Under the pieces are notes generated by a model, which did not search any database, was not told the origin of the DNA, and worked only from the letters and a program-made list of their open reading frames with translations. Source: a virus. Taken from it: 64,000 nucleotides of DNA. Positions 42,384-50,688 of the stretch are shown here, in pieces. How positions within the stretch are numbered: the stretch's first letter is position 1; every line of letters begins with the position of its first letter. The position numbers were made by a program, and so were the translations under genes. The stretch spans positions 20,793 through 84,792 of the IMG/VR virus record IMGVR_UViG_3300020178_000761; one strand, given 5' to 3'.

Positions 42384-42993
42384 TTAGTATCCTATACATT
42401 TTGTCACTTAATAATTGATTACTTTCAATACCAGGGTGTAAATCGTCTGTGGCTTTGTCCACATATTCTATTCCGCTGTTGTAATAATTTTGAATATCTA
42501 TAAAATCCAATTTGTGTGTGTCTAATTCTTTAGGCGTTGCAGGATAATGAATATATTTTACACCTTGTTTTTGTAGATGCAAATCTGCGTGATGAATATG
42601 TAGCCAACTTTTCATAGCATAATCTTTTTCACTCAAATATTCTGCCCATTTTCTTTCTTGATGTGTTTTTGCCCAAGGACCCAATCTATCTCTAAAGAAT
42701 GGATATTTGTATGATACTGTAAACAACATATCTCTAACGTAATGAGTCCACATCACAACCACAGTGTCGCCCCATTTATAATCGTATTTTAATATATTGT
42801 ACATAATTTCTGTATTGCTGGATCCAGGAAAAGATTCATTCACCAGTTCGCAATTTAATTTTTCTGCCAACAATGCCGCCCAACCCATTTTACTTGGTTG
42901 TAAACTGTGTAATTTGTCAAACAGCCAATTACGACAGTCAGGTAATCCTGTGCCATAAGTGTAAGAACATCCGAAAGTGATTAATCTTGACAT
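42370..42993 (-). CDS. SGNH/GDSL-type hydrolase-like protein 1
   Basis: The ATG at 42993 is used (207 residues); an in-frame start fifteen bases upstream is less consistent with the GGGGAG site. The protein opens with LITFGCSYTYGTGL, the SGNH block I with Ser in the GxSxT context. It has an N in the block III-like FPGSSNTEIMYN segment and ends with DDLHPG, which supplies the catalytic Asp-His. SGNH enzymes remove or transfer acyl groups on glycans or lipids. Placement with PP-loop, radical SAM and glycosyltransferase genes supports a sugar-modifying role. Two further SGNH-like genes lie at 62487 and 63071. Confidence 0.7.
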   Translation of the reverse strand: MSRLITFGCSYTYGTGLPDCRNWLFDKLHSLQPSKMGWAALLAEKLNCELVNESFPGSSNTEIMYNILKYDYKWGDTVVVMWTHYVRDMLFTVSYKYPFFRDRLGPWAKTHQERKWAEYLSEKDYAMKSWLHIHHADLHLQKQGVKYIHYPATPKELDTHKLDFIDIQNYYNSGIEYVDKATDDLHPGIESNQLLSDKMYRILNDRS

Positions 42994-43802
42994 TTGCTTA
43001 CTCCCCATTCTCGTTCTTTACACCAAAAACATTTACCACACACTGGCACGGGCGACCCTGGAACATATGTCTTGTAATCTAAGTCTCCAAAGATTTCAGG
43101 ATATGTTTCTCGGTCACCTTCGCAACTGCGTGTAAGATTGAATAGGTCCATTATGCCTAATTTTTTATATTGAGCAACTATCCAATCTTTTTGAACATAT
43201 GCGAATGGGTGACAAGCGTAGCCGCCCATGTGTGCTTTGATTAGTTTGTCTAGTGTAGCATCTGAAAGACTGTCTGCGACAACATCTCTGTCCACTAAAC
43301 GTTCATCAAACTGTTTGTCTGGATTCTTGGTTACTCCGCAGTACCAAGCATCTAACTTTTCTTTATGAGCCACATACTCTGCGTGTGCTCTTAATTCTAT
43401 TTGATTTCCACTTTTTAATTTTCCATATTCATCTGTGATATTGGGTCCTACCGAACCCCATTCTAAATCAGGTGCAATAAAATTCTCATGTCTTTTAAAC
43501 TGTATATTTGGAAATGCTGAGGACAACCAATTGTAAACATCTAAACTGTTTTGATGTTGCCAAGGTCTGGTTTTCCAACATCTCACATTGGTAATGATGT
43601 GTACTTTGGTATCTGTTTTAAGTTGTGATACAATACTACACAACAGCACACTCATCAAGGCACTGTCGGCTCCTCCGCTTACACTGATACCAATATTTTT
43701 CCATTTAGGAGAAAACGGAAATATAACTCCATTTATGTCGTGGAGAATATCCTTATAGGTGCTGGATTGATAAATCGACTTTATTGTTTCTAAATTAGAC
43801 AT
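42981..43802 (-). CDS. QueC-like PP-loop ATPase
   Basis: The 273-residue protein has the PP-loop motif SGGADSA at residues 42-48 (NIGISVSGGADSALMSV), which binds ATP pyrophosphate in adenylating enzymes such as QueC, ExsB and asparagine synthetase. The C-terminus has TRSCEGD followed by PVCGKCFWCKERE, like the zinc-binding CxxC pairs that close QueC. QueC converts carboxy-deazaguanine to preQ0. FolE and QueE are also in this window, but this gene lies far from them, is longer than usual QueC and has a 40-residue N-terminal extension. A related amidotransferase-type reaction on a sugar or other carboxylate is equally possible. A late-promoter-like element precedes it. Confidence 0.65.
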   Translation of the reverse strand: MSNLETIKSIYQSSTYKDILHDINGVIFPFSPKWKNIGISVSGGADSALMSVLLCSIVSQLKTDTKVHIITNVRCWKTRPWQHQNSLDVYNWLSSAFPNIQFKRHENFIAPDLEWGSVGPNITDEYGKLKSGNQIELRAHAEYVAHKEKLDAWYCGVTKNPDKQFDERLVDRDVVADSLSDATLDKLIKAHMGGYACHPFAYVQKDWIVAQYKKLGIMDLFNLTRSCEGDRETYPEIFGDLDYKTYVPGSPVPVCGKCFWCKEREWGVSKCQD

Positions 43803-43816
43803 TTTATGGACAAAGA

Positions 43817-43823
43817 TATTTAT
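43817..43823 (-). promoter_or_regulatory. Late-promoter-like CGATAAATA element before PP-loop gene
   Basis: On the minus strand cgATAAATA ends 15 bases before the ATG at 43802, in the 65-base divergent gap. The same nine bases precede the fibre gene at 26614. No clear ribosome-binding site follows it. Confidence 0.45.
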
Positions 43824-43842
43824 CGTTATTAAGTACGCACAT

Positions 43843-43860
43843 TATAATTTACGATAAGTA
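43843..43860 (+). promoter_or_regulatory. Possible promoter elements for the plus-strand oxygenase operon
   Basis: The divergent gap contains a perfect TATAAT (43843-43848) without a good -35 box 17 bases upstream (TTATCG), and a late-element variant gATAAGTA (43853-43860) that ends eight bases before the ATG at 43868. Either could drive the plus-strand genes; neither is convincing alone. Confidence 0.3.
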
Positions 43861-43867
43861 TAGTAAT

Positions 43868-44542
43868 ATGTTAGAAAAATTAGATACCAAAACTGATTCC
43901 AAAAAGTTATACGAATTGTTAAAACATTTACCAGAAGGTAAGAATGTACTAAACAAACCAACTGGAAATTTTTTCTATGACCCTTGGGAGATAGTACCAG
44001 AATATAAAGACACTGTGTTGGATGAATTGTTACAGCAGTTGCCAGATCACGGAGAAGCCAGACTGATTGTGATGAAGCCAGGCGAAAGTTATTCTGCTCA
44101 CGCTGATATAGATGATAGATATCATGTGACCCTAGATGCCGAACACAGTTACCTACACGATATAGAAAATGAAGTCATGTTTCCAAACCAAGCAGACGAT
44201 TGTGTGTATCTAATGAATACAGGATTACTACATTCAGCATCTAATTATGGATACAAGAATAGATATCAATTAGTGATACGTAAAAGATTAAAAAATAACT
44301 CAATGATGAAAGATCCAAGACAAGTGTTAATGACTGTAAAAAATCCTGTGTACAATATGAGATATCTTTTCGATAGTTCATTTTCGAGAATGTTAAACAG
44401 ATTTGTAAAAGAAGGAAAAGTGAATAATTTTGCTAGAATAAATGAAACCACAGTAAAATATCTTTGCGAAAACGACAGTATAAATGAAATATTAAAAATG
44501 CAACAGATATGTGGATTTGAAATTGATATTGTGTATGGCTAA
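43868..44542 (+). CDS. Asp/Asn hydroxylase-like 2OG-Fe(II) oxygenase 2
   Basis: The 224-residue protein has H78-x-D80 (SYSAHADIDDRYH), distal H122 (MNTGLLHSASNYG) and R132 (KNRYQLVIRK), the metal and 2-oxoglutarate ligands of the aspartyl/asparaginyl hydroxylase cupin family. The C-terminal 70 residues are helical and lysine/asparagine-rich and may bind the substrate. It starts the plus-strand operon 43868-47358, divergent from the PP-loop gene. The next gene starts inside its last codons (ATG at 44535). Its substrate is unknown. Confidence 0.75.
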   Translation: MLEKLDTKTDSKKLYELLKHLPEGKNVLNKPTGNFFYDPWEIVPEYKDTVLDELLQQLPDHGEARLIVMKPGESYSAHADIDDRYHVTLDAEHSYLHDIENEVMFPNQADDCVYLMNTGLLHSASNYGYKNRYQLVIRKRLKNNSMMKDPRQVLMTVKNPVYNMRYLFDSSFSRMLNRFVKEGKVNNFARINETTVKYLCENDSINEILKMQQICGFEIDIVYG

Positions 44543-45155
44543 TTGGAATAATTTTTATAAATTTAAAGGAGGACTTGCTGTTACAAATATGCTGTACGAA
44601 CCTCTTGTGAGTAACAATAAAAAAATCTTTTGTATGAACTGGAACGCCAACAAATATTTTGAGAACAAGGAAATGACTGATGAACTTTACAACTATTGGT
44701 TTAATCAAGAAGTGAAATATCTGTTTAAATTAAAAAACAAAAAATATATTCCTGAAATTATTAATATAGATTATACAAAAAGAACAATTACTTTCCGTTG
44801 GTACGACAAAAGTCTACATTGGTTGTTAGAAACAAGACAAATCGACATTGTACCAAATTGGCAAGATAAAATAAAAGCCATAAAAGATGATTTAGAAAAG
44901 GACAACATATACAAAATCAATATGTATCCGCACACCTTTTATTTTGATGATGAAGATAATGCCTATATCATGGATCTATACGGTTGCACAGATGTTGATA
45001 CAAAATTTTTAGATATAGAGTTTCTTAAACCTCTGATACGCAATGATAGATTTGATAAATTTATACATAACAATCAATTAAACACACATGAATTATACAA
45101 TGAAACAATCCGTACAAACTATGCTGAATGGCCAGGAGACTTTTTAAATGCTTGA
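44535..45155 (+). CDS. Kinase-fold-like protein 1, function unknown
   Basis: The start is set at the ATG at 44535, which overlaps the upstream stop (206 residues, beginning MANWNNFYKFKGG). The order of elements suggests a protein-kinase or aminoglycoside-kinase-like fold: a glycine turn (FKGGLAVTNM), a strand with lysines (KKIFCMNWNANKY), a linker (RTITFRWYDKSLHWLL), and a late NMYPHTFYFDDEDNAYIMDL segment in the position of the catalytic loop and DFG. The canonical HxD is absent, so it may be a pseudokinase or carry altered catalysis. A paralogue at 49998 shares PNWQ and KYSLHPSSYF in the same order. Both sit next to oxygenase genes. Confidence 0.55.
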   Translation: MANWNNFYKFKGGLAVTNMLYEPLVSNNKKIFCMNWNANKYFENKEMTDELYNYWFNQEVKYLFKLKNKKYIPEIINIDYTKRTITFRWYDKSLHWLLETRQIDIVPNWQDKIKAIKDDLEKDNIYKINMYPHTFYFDDEDNAYIMDLYGCTDVDTKFLDIEFLKPLIRNDRFDKFIHNNQLNTHELYNETIRTNYAEWPGDFLNA

Positions 45156-45684
45156 GTTTGTAGGAAACTGTAATCATATCCTTAACTGGAATGAAATTAT
45201 AAATGAAGTGAAAGATCAAGAAGGTAAATGTGCCTGCAAATATCTTCCGGTTTCAGAAGTTCCAGAATTAAAAGAAATTAATGATGCACTGGGAAATTAT
45301 TGTGAAACATCTATAGAATGGATCAATTATTATCCTGGCAAAGAGTTTTCAATGGAAGTAGCAGAGAAGTTTGGCGAGTTTGTTGGAGCACCAAAAATGA
45401 TTAAATGTTGGATATCTAAAGTTTATCCAGGTAAAACTGCTCCATGGCATTGGGATTGGGACGTGGATTGGGAAAAGTATGTAGCACAAGGAAATCCTGT
45501 TAGATTCACAGCAATGATTAATAAGCCTGCACCAGGTCAGGTTTTTATAGTAGGTGATCAAGCACTTTACAATGAAAAACAAGGAGATGTTCATAAGTGG
45601 CCAGACTTTAAATCATATCATGGCGGAACCAATTGTGGACTTGAACCTAAATTTAATTTTAATTACTTGGCATACGCAGAATGA
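45148..45684 (+). CDS. 2OG-Fe(II) oxygenase-like protein 3
   Basis: The 178-residue protein has H101-x-D103 (APWHWDWDVDWEK) and a distal H158 in KWPDFKSYHGGTNCG, followed by KFNFNYLAY, where the 2-oxoglutarate anchor would lie. The next gene is its tandem paralogue, sharing the FVGNC / YIGNC opening, APWHWD, GDV(H/Y)KWPD and the H-x-G-x-NCG block. The duplicated pair is compact with no extra domains. It overlaps both neighbours by four to eight bases. Cupin-type dioxygenase chemistry is inferred from the triad; the substrate and the order of reactions are unknown. Confidence 0.72.
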   Translation: MLEFVGNCNHILNWNEIINEVKDQEGKCACKYLPVSEVPELKEINDALGNYCETSIEWINYYPGKEFSMEVAEKFGEFVGAPKMIKCWISKVYPGKTAPWHWDWDVDWEKYVAQGNPVRFTAMINKPAPGQVFIVGDQALYNEKQGDVHKWPDFKSYHGGTNCGLEPKFNFNYLAYAE

Positions 45685-46235
45685 AACAATACATAGGCAA
45701 TTGCAGTGACGTGATAGACTGGACATCGGTTGTAGAATCTATAAAAAGTTCTAAACCAGCATATCAAGGACCAAGACACACCAAGGATGATGATCTACCA
45801 GGCATTAAAGAAATAAGTGAAGCGTGGAATAAAGCAGGGTATAAGTTAGCATCAGAAGGCGGAACTGTGGGTTGGGATATGTGTATACCTGAAACAAACT
45901 TTGATAAGAGTGTTGTGGACAAATTTGCTGATTATGTTGGTGTTGATTCATTAAGTTGTTGGGTAAGTGTGATACATCAAGGTTATCATGCTCCGTGGCA
46001 CTGGGACACACAAGATAATGAAGAAGAATTACGAAAATTGAATAACATTGAAAGATTTCATGTACACATGGAAGACACACATCCAGGACACATATTAATT
46101 GTGGAAGATGAATTATACTATAATGCCAAAGCAGGTGATGTGTACAAATGGCCAGACAGAAATGCTTGGCACGCCGGATCTAATTGTGGTCAAAGACCCA
46201 AATACATTTTTAATTTCTTTGGAACTAAAAGATGA
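45681..46235 (+). CDS. 2OG-Fe(II) oxygenase-like protein 4
   Basis: The 184-residue tandem paralogue of the preceding gene keeps H107-x-D109 (APWHWDTQDNE) and H164 (NAWHAGSNCG), with KYIFNFFG at the 2-oxoglutarate-anchor position. It has additional residues between the metal motif and the return strand (FHVHMEDTHPGHILIVED). The strong conservation of GDVYKWPD between the copies suggests a shared structural role near the active site. ATGA overlaps at both ends indicate translational coupling. The two proteins could work as a heterodimer or act on successive positions of one substrate. Confidence 0.72.
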   Translation: MKQYIGNCSDVIDWTSVVESIKSSKPAYQGPRHTKDDDLPGIKEISEAWNKAGYKLASEGGTVGWDMCIPETNFDKSVVDKFADYVGVDSLSCWVSVIHQGYHAPWHWDTQDNEEELRKLNNIERFHVHMEDTHPGHILIVEDELYYNAKAGDVYKWPDRNAWHAGSNCGQRPKYIFNFFGTKR

Positions 46236-46807
46236 ACAAAACATTAAAGTTTGATTACTTTCCTTTATTGAGATCAAATTATGATGCCAACGAATTGGTC
46301 ACAGACGGTTTATTAGTGGATCAATTGAACGTGCATTGGAATGACAACAACATTTTTAAAGACATTCAGTCCAGCAAAGAAACTGCCGAAAAAGGTTCCA
46401 TCAATAGAACTATAGATATAGAAGTTAAAGATAGCAATAAAATGTTGTTACAAAACAAACAAGTTTGGAATGAAGACAGTATAGAACTTAAGGCTGAAAT
46501 TGATTTAACATCAAAAGGAAATGATATATGGAACTTAAAGTTTGTGTATAACTTAACAACCTGTGCTGATCAAGATTATGAAAATTTTAACAAAAAGTTT
46601 GGCATTAATGATGAACTATTTCATTTCAAACTTAACGGAGAAGCCTTGATATACAATGAAGAAATTAGAGGCGGTAAAAATATGACAGCACAAAAAGATT
46701 TCTATTGGAGAGGGAAAAATCCTATATTGTTCGAACTAGAAGAATATGGCACAGGGATAGATAGAGACAGTAGATTTATTCAAATAGTGAGATTTACAAT
46801 TATATGA
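46232..46807 (+). CDS. Protein of unknown function in oxygenase operon
   Basis: The 191-residue protein is beta-rich and charged, with no cysteine cluster, metal triad or membrane segment. Segments such as SINRTIDIEVKDSNKMLLQN and NDIWNLKFVYNLTTC suggest a beta-sandwich. It overlaps its neighbours by four bases at each end, so it is translated with the oxygenase pair and the dehydrogenase-like gene. It could be a substrate-carrying or binding protein. I recognise no family. Confidence 0.55.
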   Translation: MNKTLKFDYFPLLRSNYDANELVTDGLLVDQLNVHWNDNNIFKDIQSSKETAEKGSINRTIDIEVKDSNKMLLQNKQVWNEDSIELKAEIDLTSKGNDIWNLKFVYNLTTCADQDYENFNKKFGINDELFHFKLNGEALIYNEEIRGGKNMTAQKDFYWRGKNPILFELEEYGTGIDRDSRFIQIVRFTII

Positions 46808-47358
46808 AAATAGTAATAACAGGCAGTACATCACCAATGGGTAAAGCAGTGTACGAACATTATTCAAAAGAACATGAATGCTTAGGAGTCAGCAGAAGCA
46901 CAGGGTATGATTTAACTAACGCAGAAGATCAAAACAGATTGGTATCGGAGACATTGGCACGTGATGTATTTTTGAATATAGCCCACATTGGCACTGCTCA
47001 GTCTACGTTGTTATTGAAATTAAAACAACGGTGGTCTCCAGAAGCACCGCTGAAAAAAGTTATCACAATAGGATCACTGGCAACCAAAGTACCCAAGAAA
47101 TTATTAGATCAGGTGGGTATTGATAAACAATATCTCAGAGACAAACATCACATAGATGCCGTACACAATTCGTTAGCCAATGAAATGCCTTTTGGTTCTC
47201 AATTACAATTCAGTCTTGTAAGAGTACTCAACTACGGAGAAAAAACTGGAGAACGATCTGGTGAACCCACTTGTACAGTTAAAGATATTGTACGTACCAC
47301 TGATTATTTGATTAATGAACCTATGTATATTTCTACTCTAGACGTTCGACGTTTTTAA
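46804..47358 (+). CDS. Short-chain dehydrogenase-like NAD(P)-binding protein 1
   Basis: The 184-residue protein begins with the Rossmann motif KIVITGSTSPMGKAVYEHY (TGxxxxxG at about 6-13), followed by LGVSRSTGYDLTN, and FLNIAHIG in the position of the NNAG motif. KVITIGSLAT gives the serine strand and IDKQYLRDKHHID is where YxxxK is expected. The exact catalytic YxxxK is not evident, so it may be an atypical SDR. Its closest relative here lies at 51824 on the minus strand. The stop overlaps that of the convergent gene by four bases (TTAA), so no terminator separates the two operons. Confidence 0.65.
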   Translation: MKIVITGSTSPMGKAVYEHYSKEHECLGVSRSTGYDLTNAEDQNRLVSETLARDVFLNIAHIGTAQSTLLLKLKQRWSPEAPLKKVITIGSLATKVPKKLLDQVGIDKQYLRDKHHIDAVHNSLANEMPFGSQLQFSLVRVLNYGEKTGERSGEPTCTVKDIVRTTDYLINEPMYISTLDVRRF

Positions 47359-47981
47359 AATACAACATCTTTAAATAGAACAAGTGCGTCCTCAAATTGT
47401 ATATGAGTATTGTCTTCTATTGTTAGTAAATGATAACTTAACGTCCAACGCGGTTCACTGGTATTAAAATTATGTGTCGAATGTAATTGTCCTACATTAA
47501 GCAAACTAGGATGATTAATCACCGCTTCATGTACCACATCACAGTCTTCCACTTCCGCATGATAAAATTTATCTACAGGAATATCGACATCTATGTCTTT
47601 AAAATAAACCTCTTTGTGATAATCTGTGTTATCTCGCTCTGTTTGTATTAGTGATTCGTCTTTAACTTTGTACCATCTTACAATACTGTCTTGTGGTCCC
47701 CATGTAAAATTAATGTTTGATGAATTGTTCAACGTAGGAGCGTCATTGTGCATTGGTAACCCGCCACCATTAGGACCATTATAAAATGCTTCACACACAT
47801 TTGAAGGTTTTAATCCAAACCCCTTTAACCAATCAACAAATCTTTCGTCCCAATGTTCTCTTGTAGCACACCATTCATGCCAATTTTCACCACGCATATT
47901 TTCTGGCTTTGATTTGAAACAGTCTGGAAACTTATGCTCAAATGGCAATTTTACATAACGGTGATATATGTTTTTATTCAT
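47355..47981 (-). CDS. 2OG-Fe(II) oxygenase-like protein 5
   Basis: The 208-residue protein has H78-N-D80 (GGLPMHNDAPTLNN) as a probable metal motif, then a late H-S-T-H (GQLHSTHNFNTSEPRWTLSY) with R178 in the 2-oxoglutarate position. The preceding minus-strand gene is a tandem paralogue with the same opening (YHRYVKLP / YHRYVKIP), INFTWGP and SLLNVGQLHST. The family is of Asp/Asn hydroxylase type by pattern, not by any detailed match. It starts eight bases inside the upstream gene. The substrate is unknown. Confidence 0.66.
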   Translation of the reverse strand: MNKNIYHRYVKLPFEHKFPDCFKSKPENMRGENWHEWCATREHWDERFVDWLKGFGLKPSNVCEAFYNGPNGGGLPMHNDAPTLNNSSNINFTWGPQDSIVRWYKVKDESLIQTERDNTDYHKEVYFKDIDVDIPVDKFYHAEVEDCDVVHEAVINHPSLLNVGQLHSTHNFNTSEPRWTLSYHLLTIEDNTHIQFEDALVLFKDVVF

Positions 47982-48585
47982 ATGTAACTTCCTTGAATAT
48001 ATTTAATGCTTTTTCAAACTGTAAATGTTTATAATCTTTATCAAGTAAAAAATAACACAACGACCAACGCCCTTGTACGGGGTCTGGATTGTATGTAGAG
48101 TGCAGTTGTCCAACATTAATCAAACTGGGTTGATTTATGACTTTTTCACATACTAATTCACATTGATCTTCACTTTCGCAAATTAATTCTTTGTGTACAC
48201 CGTTGCTATCAAAATGATCCACAATGTCTGGTTTAACTGTTTCTGTTATGTGTGAACTATCTGTGATATCCGTTTTTAAATATGATTCATCTTTAACATT
48301 CCACCATCTTGTGGTGCTGGTATCCGGACCCCAAGTAAAATTAATTTTTGTAGCATTGGTTATTGTGCTGGTATCATTGTGTATGTGCACCTTTCCTTGA
48401 TTAGGAGGAGTATAGATACCTTCTGTAACATTAGAAACAATTACTTCAAAGGATTCAATCCAATCTATTACTGATTGATCTAGATCCGTTTTGGGAACAA
48501 ATATCACTTCCGATTGAGAAGGTTCATAGGAAAAACAAGATGGCTTTTTGTGTTCCTTAGGTATTTTTACATATCTATGATACAT
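47974..48585 (-). CDS. 2OG-Fe(II) oxygenase-like protein 6
   Basis: This 203-residue paralogue of the downstream gene keeps H69-N-D71 (GKVHIHNDTSTITN), INFTWGPDTSTTRWW, and a C-terminal GQLHSTYNPDPVQGRWSLCY. The second His of HSTH is replaced by Tyr, which marks the first His as the likely metal ligand. It begins three bases after the stop of the larger oxygenase gene, so three putative oxygenases form one minus-strand operon. A lineage-specific duplication is the simplest explanation. The substrate is unknown. Confidence 0.66.
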   Translation of the reverse strand: MYHRYVKIPKEHKKPSCFSYEPSQSEVIFVPKTDLDQSVIDWIESFEVIVSNVTEGIYTPPNQGKVHIHNDTSTITNATKINFTWGPDTSTTRWWNVKDESYLKTDITDSSHITETVKPDIVDHFDSNGVHKELICESEDQCELVCEKVINQPSLINVGQLHSTYNPDPVQGRWSLCYFLLDKDYKHLQFEKALNIFKEVTYE

Positions 48586-48586
48586 T

Positions 48587-49393
48587 TTAATAATTGGATA
48601 AATGATCTATGCCTATCTGCTTTCTGAACTTGTCTGTGAATACACAATCAATACGTAGTCCGTATTCTTGTTCATTGCTGACATCACCACCATGCCAATC
48701 TTGATCATTCCAAAATGCCGCGTTGGCATTGATGTAGGTTTTGTTTTTTGCTTCAGGATTCCAAATATAGAATCCTCTTTTTGTGCTGTGCCTAATGTGT
48801 ATGAATTCATTGCGATGATCAGTATAACCTTGATCATCACCGTGTTTGCCATCAAGGTCTCTGTGTTCAAATGGTTTACCATCATGTTCGCAGTGGAAAA
48901 ATATCACTCTACCTATGCTTTCAATGATGCCCGTGTTTACTAATTCTTTGATCCAAGCAACCACACCTGGAAAATATTTTGCTTCTTCTGTGATGTTTCG
49001 TTCAGCATTTCTATGATCCCAATCTCCTTCTTCCCAAAGGAAATAATATATGTAAGGATCATTGGCTCCTAACACAGACTTCAAATATCTTGTGAATTGA
49101 TTTCTGGTTTTGTAATCTTTAATATTGTTGTACAAGTCGTCACCATTTTTTCTAATAGGATGATCCTGAGGCAGTGCTTTGTATTCTTCCAAAGCCATAT
49201 AAATTGGTTTCCAATTCAGAGTGTAACTCATGTCTTTAGGATCAAATCCTGGTGACATCCAGGTGCCTTCTTTGGCATATTCTCGTGCGAGAGCAAAACC
49301 TCTACATATTTCTGGATGTAGTTGTTTGAAACTGTCTATGTCTATGTGGTCATCTAGACTGATGTATGGTTTACCGCCAATTCCTCTAATCAT
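48587..49393 (-). CDS. 2OG-Fe(II) oxygenase-like protein 7
   Basis: The start is placed at the ATG at 49393 (MIRGIGGKPYISLDDH, 268 residues) because a longer reading would run into the divergent gene. The metal triad is H177-x-D179 (GKPFEHRDLDG), H234 (NDQDWHGGDVSN) and R247 (YGLRIDCVF). N-terminal residues 1-165 form a helical domain not seen in the smaller paralogues. It is divergent from the plus-strand gene at 49433, with only 39 bases between the starts. A GTAAATAC element on the minus strand of that gap is a weak late-promoter candidate. Confidence 0.7.
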   Translation of the reverse strand: MIRGIGGKPYISLDDHIDIDSFKQLHPEICRGFALAREYAKEGTWMSPGFDPKDMSYTLNWKPIYMALEEYKALPQDHPIRKNGDDLYNNIKDYKTRNQFTRYLKSVLGANDPYIYYFLWEEGDWDHRNAERNITEEAKYFPGVVAWIKELVNTGIIESIGRVIFFHCEHDGKPFEHRDLDGKHGDDQGYTDHRNEFIHIRHSTKRGFYIWNPEAKNKTYINANAAFWNDQDWHGGDVSNEQEYGLRIDCVFTDKFRKQIGIDHLSNY

Positions 49394-49432
49394 CAAAGTA
49401 TTTACTTTTAAATACAGTACAAATAAATTATC

Positions 49433-50005
49433 ATGGCTTTTAAATTGGTACCATATTCTGACGACTTGAATCTTGAAACATTTTATCAAACAGCCAAACA
49501 AAAAGGATTTGTCAACAACTCAACCAAAAAAATGTTGGTAGATTCTCTGTCCCGAGAAGACAGATATCAGGTTTGGATGCTGTTGTGGAATGACAGAGTG
49601 ATTGGATCCACAGCGGCACATTCATTTCCTGAAATGGGTCCTGACAGTTATCGTATTGCTTGTCGTATCTGCACATTCACTGATGAACTGCCGAAAGAGT
49701 ATCAAGTGGTGCGTACTAGAGACACCATAAGAAATCATCAAACTACCACGCAACAATTTTTTCAACCAGCAGGCATACGTTGGGCAGGTGAAAATAAAAA
49801 TTACTATGTGACCACAAATGAAAACGCAGAAGGCACACAACGACTGGTACATTCTATTGTGGCTCCTACTCTGGAAAGTGTGGGTGTTTATACCAGAGTG
49901 AAAGATATGGATTACAGAGGTACACTTCAAACTGTGTGGCGTGTGAACGCTGATGTGTATTTTAAACAACTTGAACAAGTAAAACAATGGCCCACTTATG
50001 AGTGA
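49433..50005 (+). CDS. Unknown protein, possibly acetyltransferase-fold
   Basis: The 190-residue protein has a helix-strand layout (DLNLETFYQTAKQKGFVNN, then VWMLLWNDRVIGSTAAHSFP and YRIACRICTFTDEL) that loosely recalls a GNAT acyltransferase, where a residue pair after the second strand binds CoA. However, the diagnostic Q/RxxGxG/A loop is not clear. The central NHQTTTQQFFQPAGIRWAGE is distinctive. No ribosome-binding site is seen before the ATG, and a weak ATAAATT element precedes it in the 39-base divergent gap. It overlaps the kinase-like gene downstream by eight bases. The function is unassigned. Confidence 0.55.
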   Translation: MAFKLVPYSDDLNLETFYQTAKQKGFVNNSTKKMLVDSLSREDRYQVWMLLWNDRVIGSTAAHSFPEMGPDSYRIACRICTFTDELPKEYQVVRTRDTIRNHQTTTQQFFQPAGIRWAGENKNYYVTTNENAEGTQRLVHSIVAPTLESVGVYTRVKDMDYRGTLQTVWRVNADVYFKQLEQVKQWPTYE

Positions 50006-50684
50006 TTTCAAATACTATTACAACAATGTGCCAGGCAAAGGACTGTGTAGAAACAATTTAATTTATACCAGTCTAATCAACGAAGATGCCACAGAGTTTT
50101 GTATGTGGTTTCACAATGATTCAGAATATCATAAAGGTCACAATGAAGTGGTGGATCCTGCACTGATGGAAATGAAGTACCATAGAGAAAAAGATTTCTT
50201 ACTGTGGTTGGATATTGATCACAAACAGTTGATCCCTCGCACCACACGTTTTGATCCAGATGATCAAAAGATATATTTTGAAATACAAGGTGTAGATTTT
50301 TGGGAACAAAGCCATGGCAAAACATATGCTGACGTATTGCCTAATTGGCAAGAGCAGATGCTGTACATAATGGAAACACACAAACAGTTGGGCATATACA
50401 AATACAGTCTACATCCTAGCAGTTATTTTGTTATTGATGGAGAATTAAGAACAATCAATTACTTCTTTGCTTACAGAAAGGACGAAACACCCATCACAGT
50501 ACAAGAACACATGAGTCATATTTCCAAAGAAAGACAAAAAGAACTGTTGCCTAAAATGAAACAGATGGGTATAGAAATGGACAATACATATCCATTTGAT
50601 CAACTACAGATACTGTGTCTGGAAAGTTTTAGAAATGTATACCCAGACAGTTTTATTGACAAGGCAATTTCACTCTATAAGTAA
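49998..50684 (+). CDS. Kinase-fold-like protein 2, function unknown
   Basis: The 228-residue protein is a diverged relative of the gene at 44535. Both share a strand-rich N-terminal lobe, LPNWQEQMLYIMETHKQLGI / VPNWQDKIKAIKDDLEKDNI, and KYSLHPSSYFVIDGELRTIN / KINMYPHTFYFDDEDNAYIM. The second segment sits where kinases carry the catalytic and metal-binding loops. No HxD or DFG is kept here, so catalytic activity is doubtful. The last 60 residues form helices. It overlaps the unknown gene upstream and ends four bases before the class-D-like radical SAM gene. Confidence 0.52.
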   Translation: MSDFKYYYNNVPGKGLCRNNLIYTSLINEDATEFCMWFHNDSEYHKGHNEVVDPALMEMKYHREKDFLLWLDIDHKQLIPRTTRFDPDDQKIYFEIQGVDFWEQSHGKTYADVLPNWQEQMLYIMETHKQLGIYKYSLHPSSYFVIDGELRTINYFFAYRKDETPITVQEHMSHISKERQKELLPKMKQMGIEMDNTYPFDQLQILCLESFRNVYPDSFIDKAISLYK

Positions 50685-50688
50685 TAGT

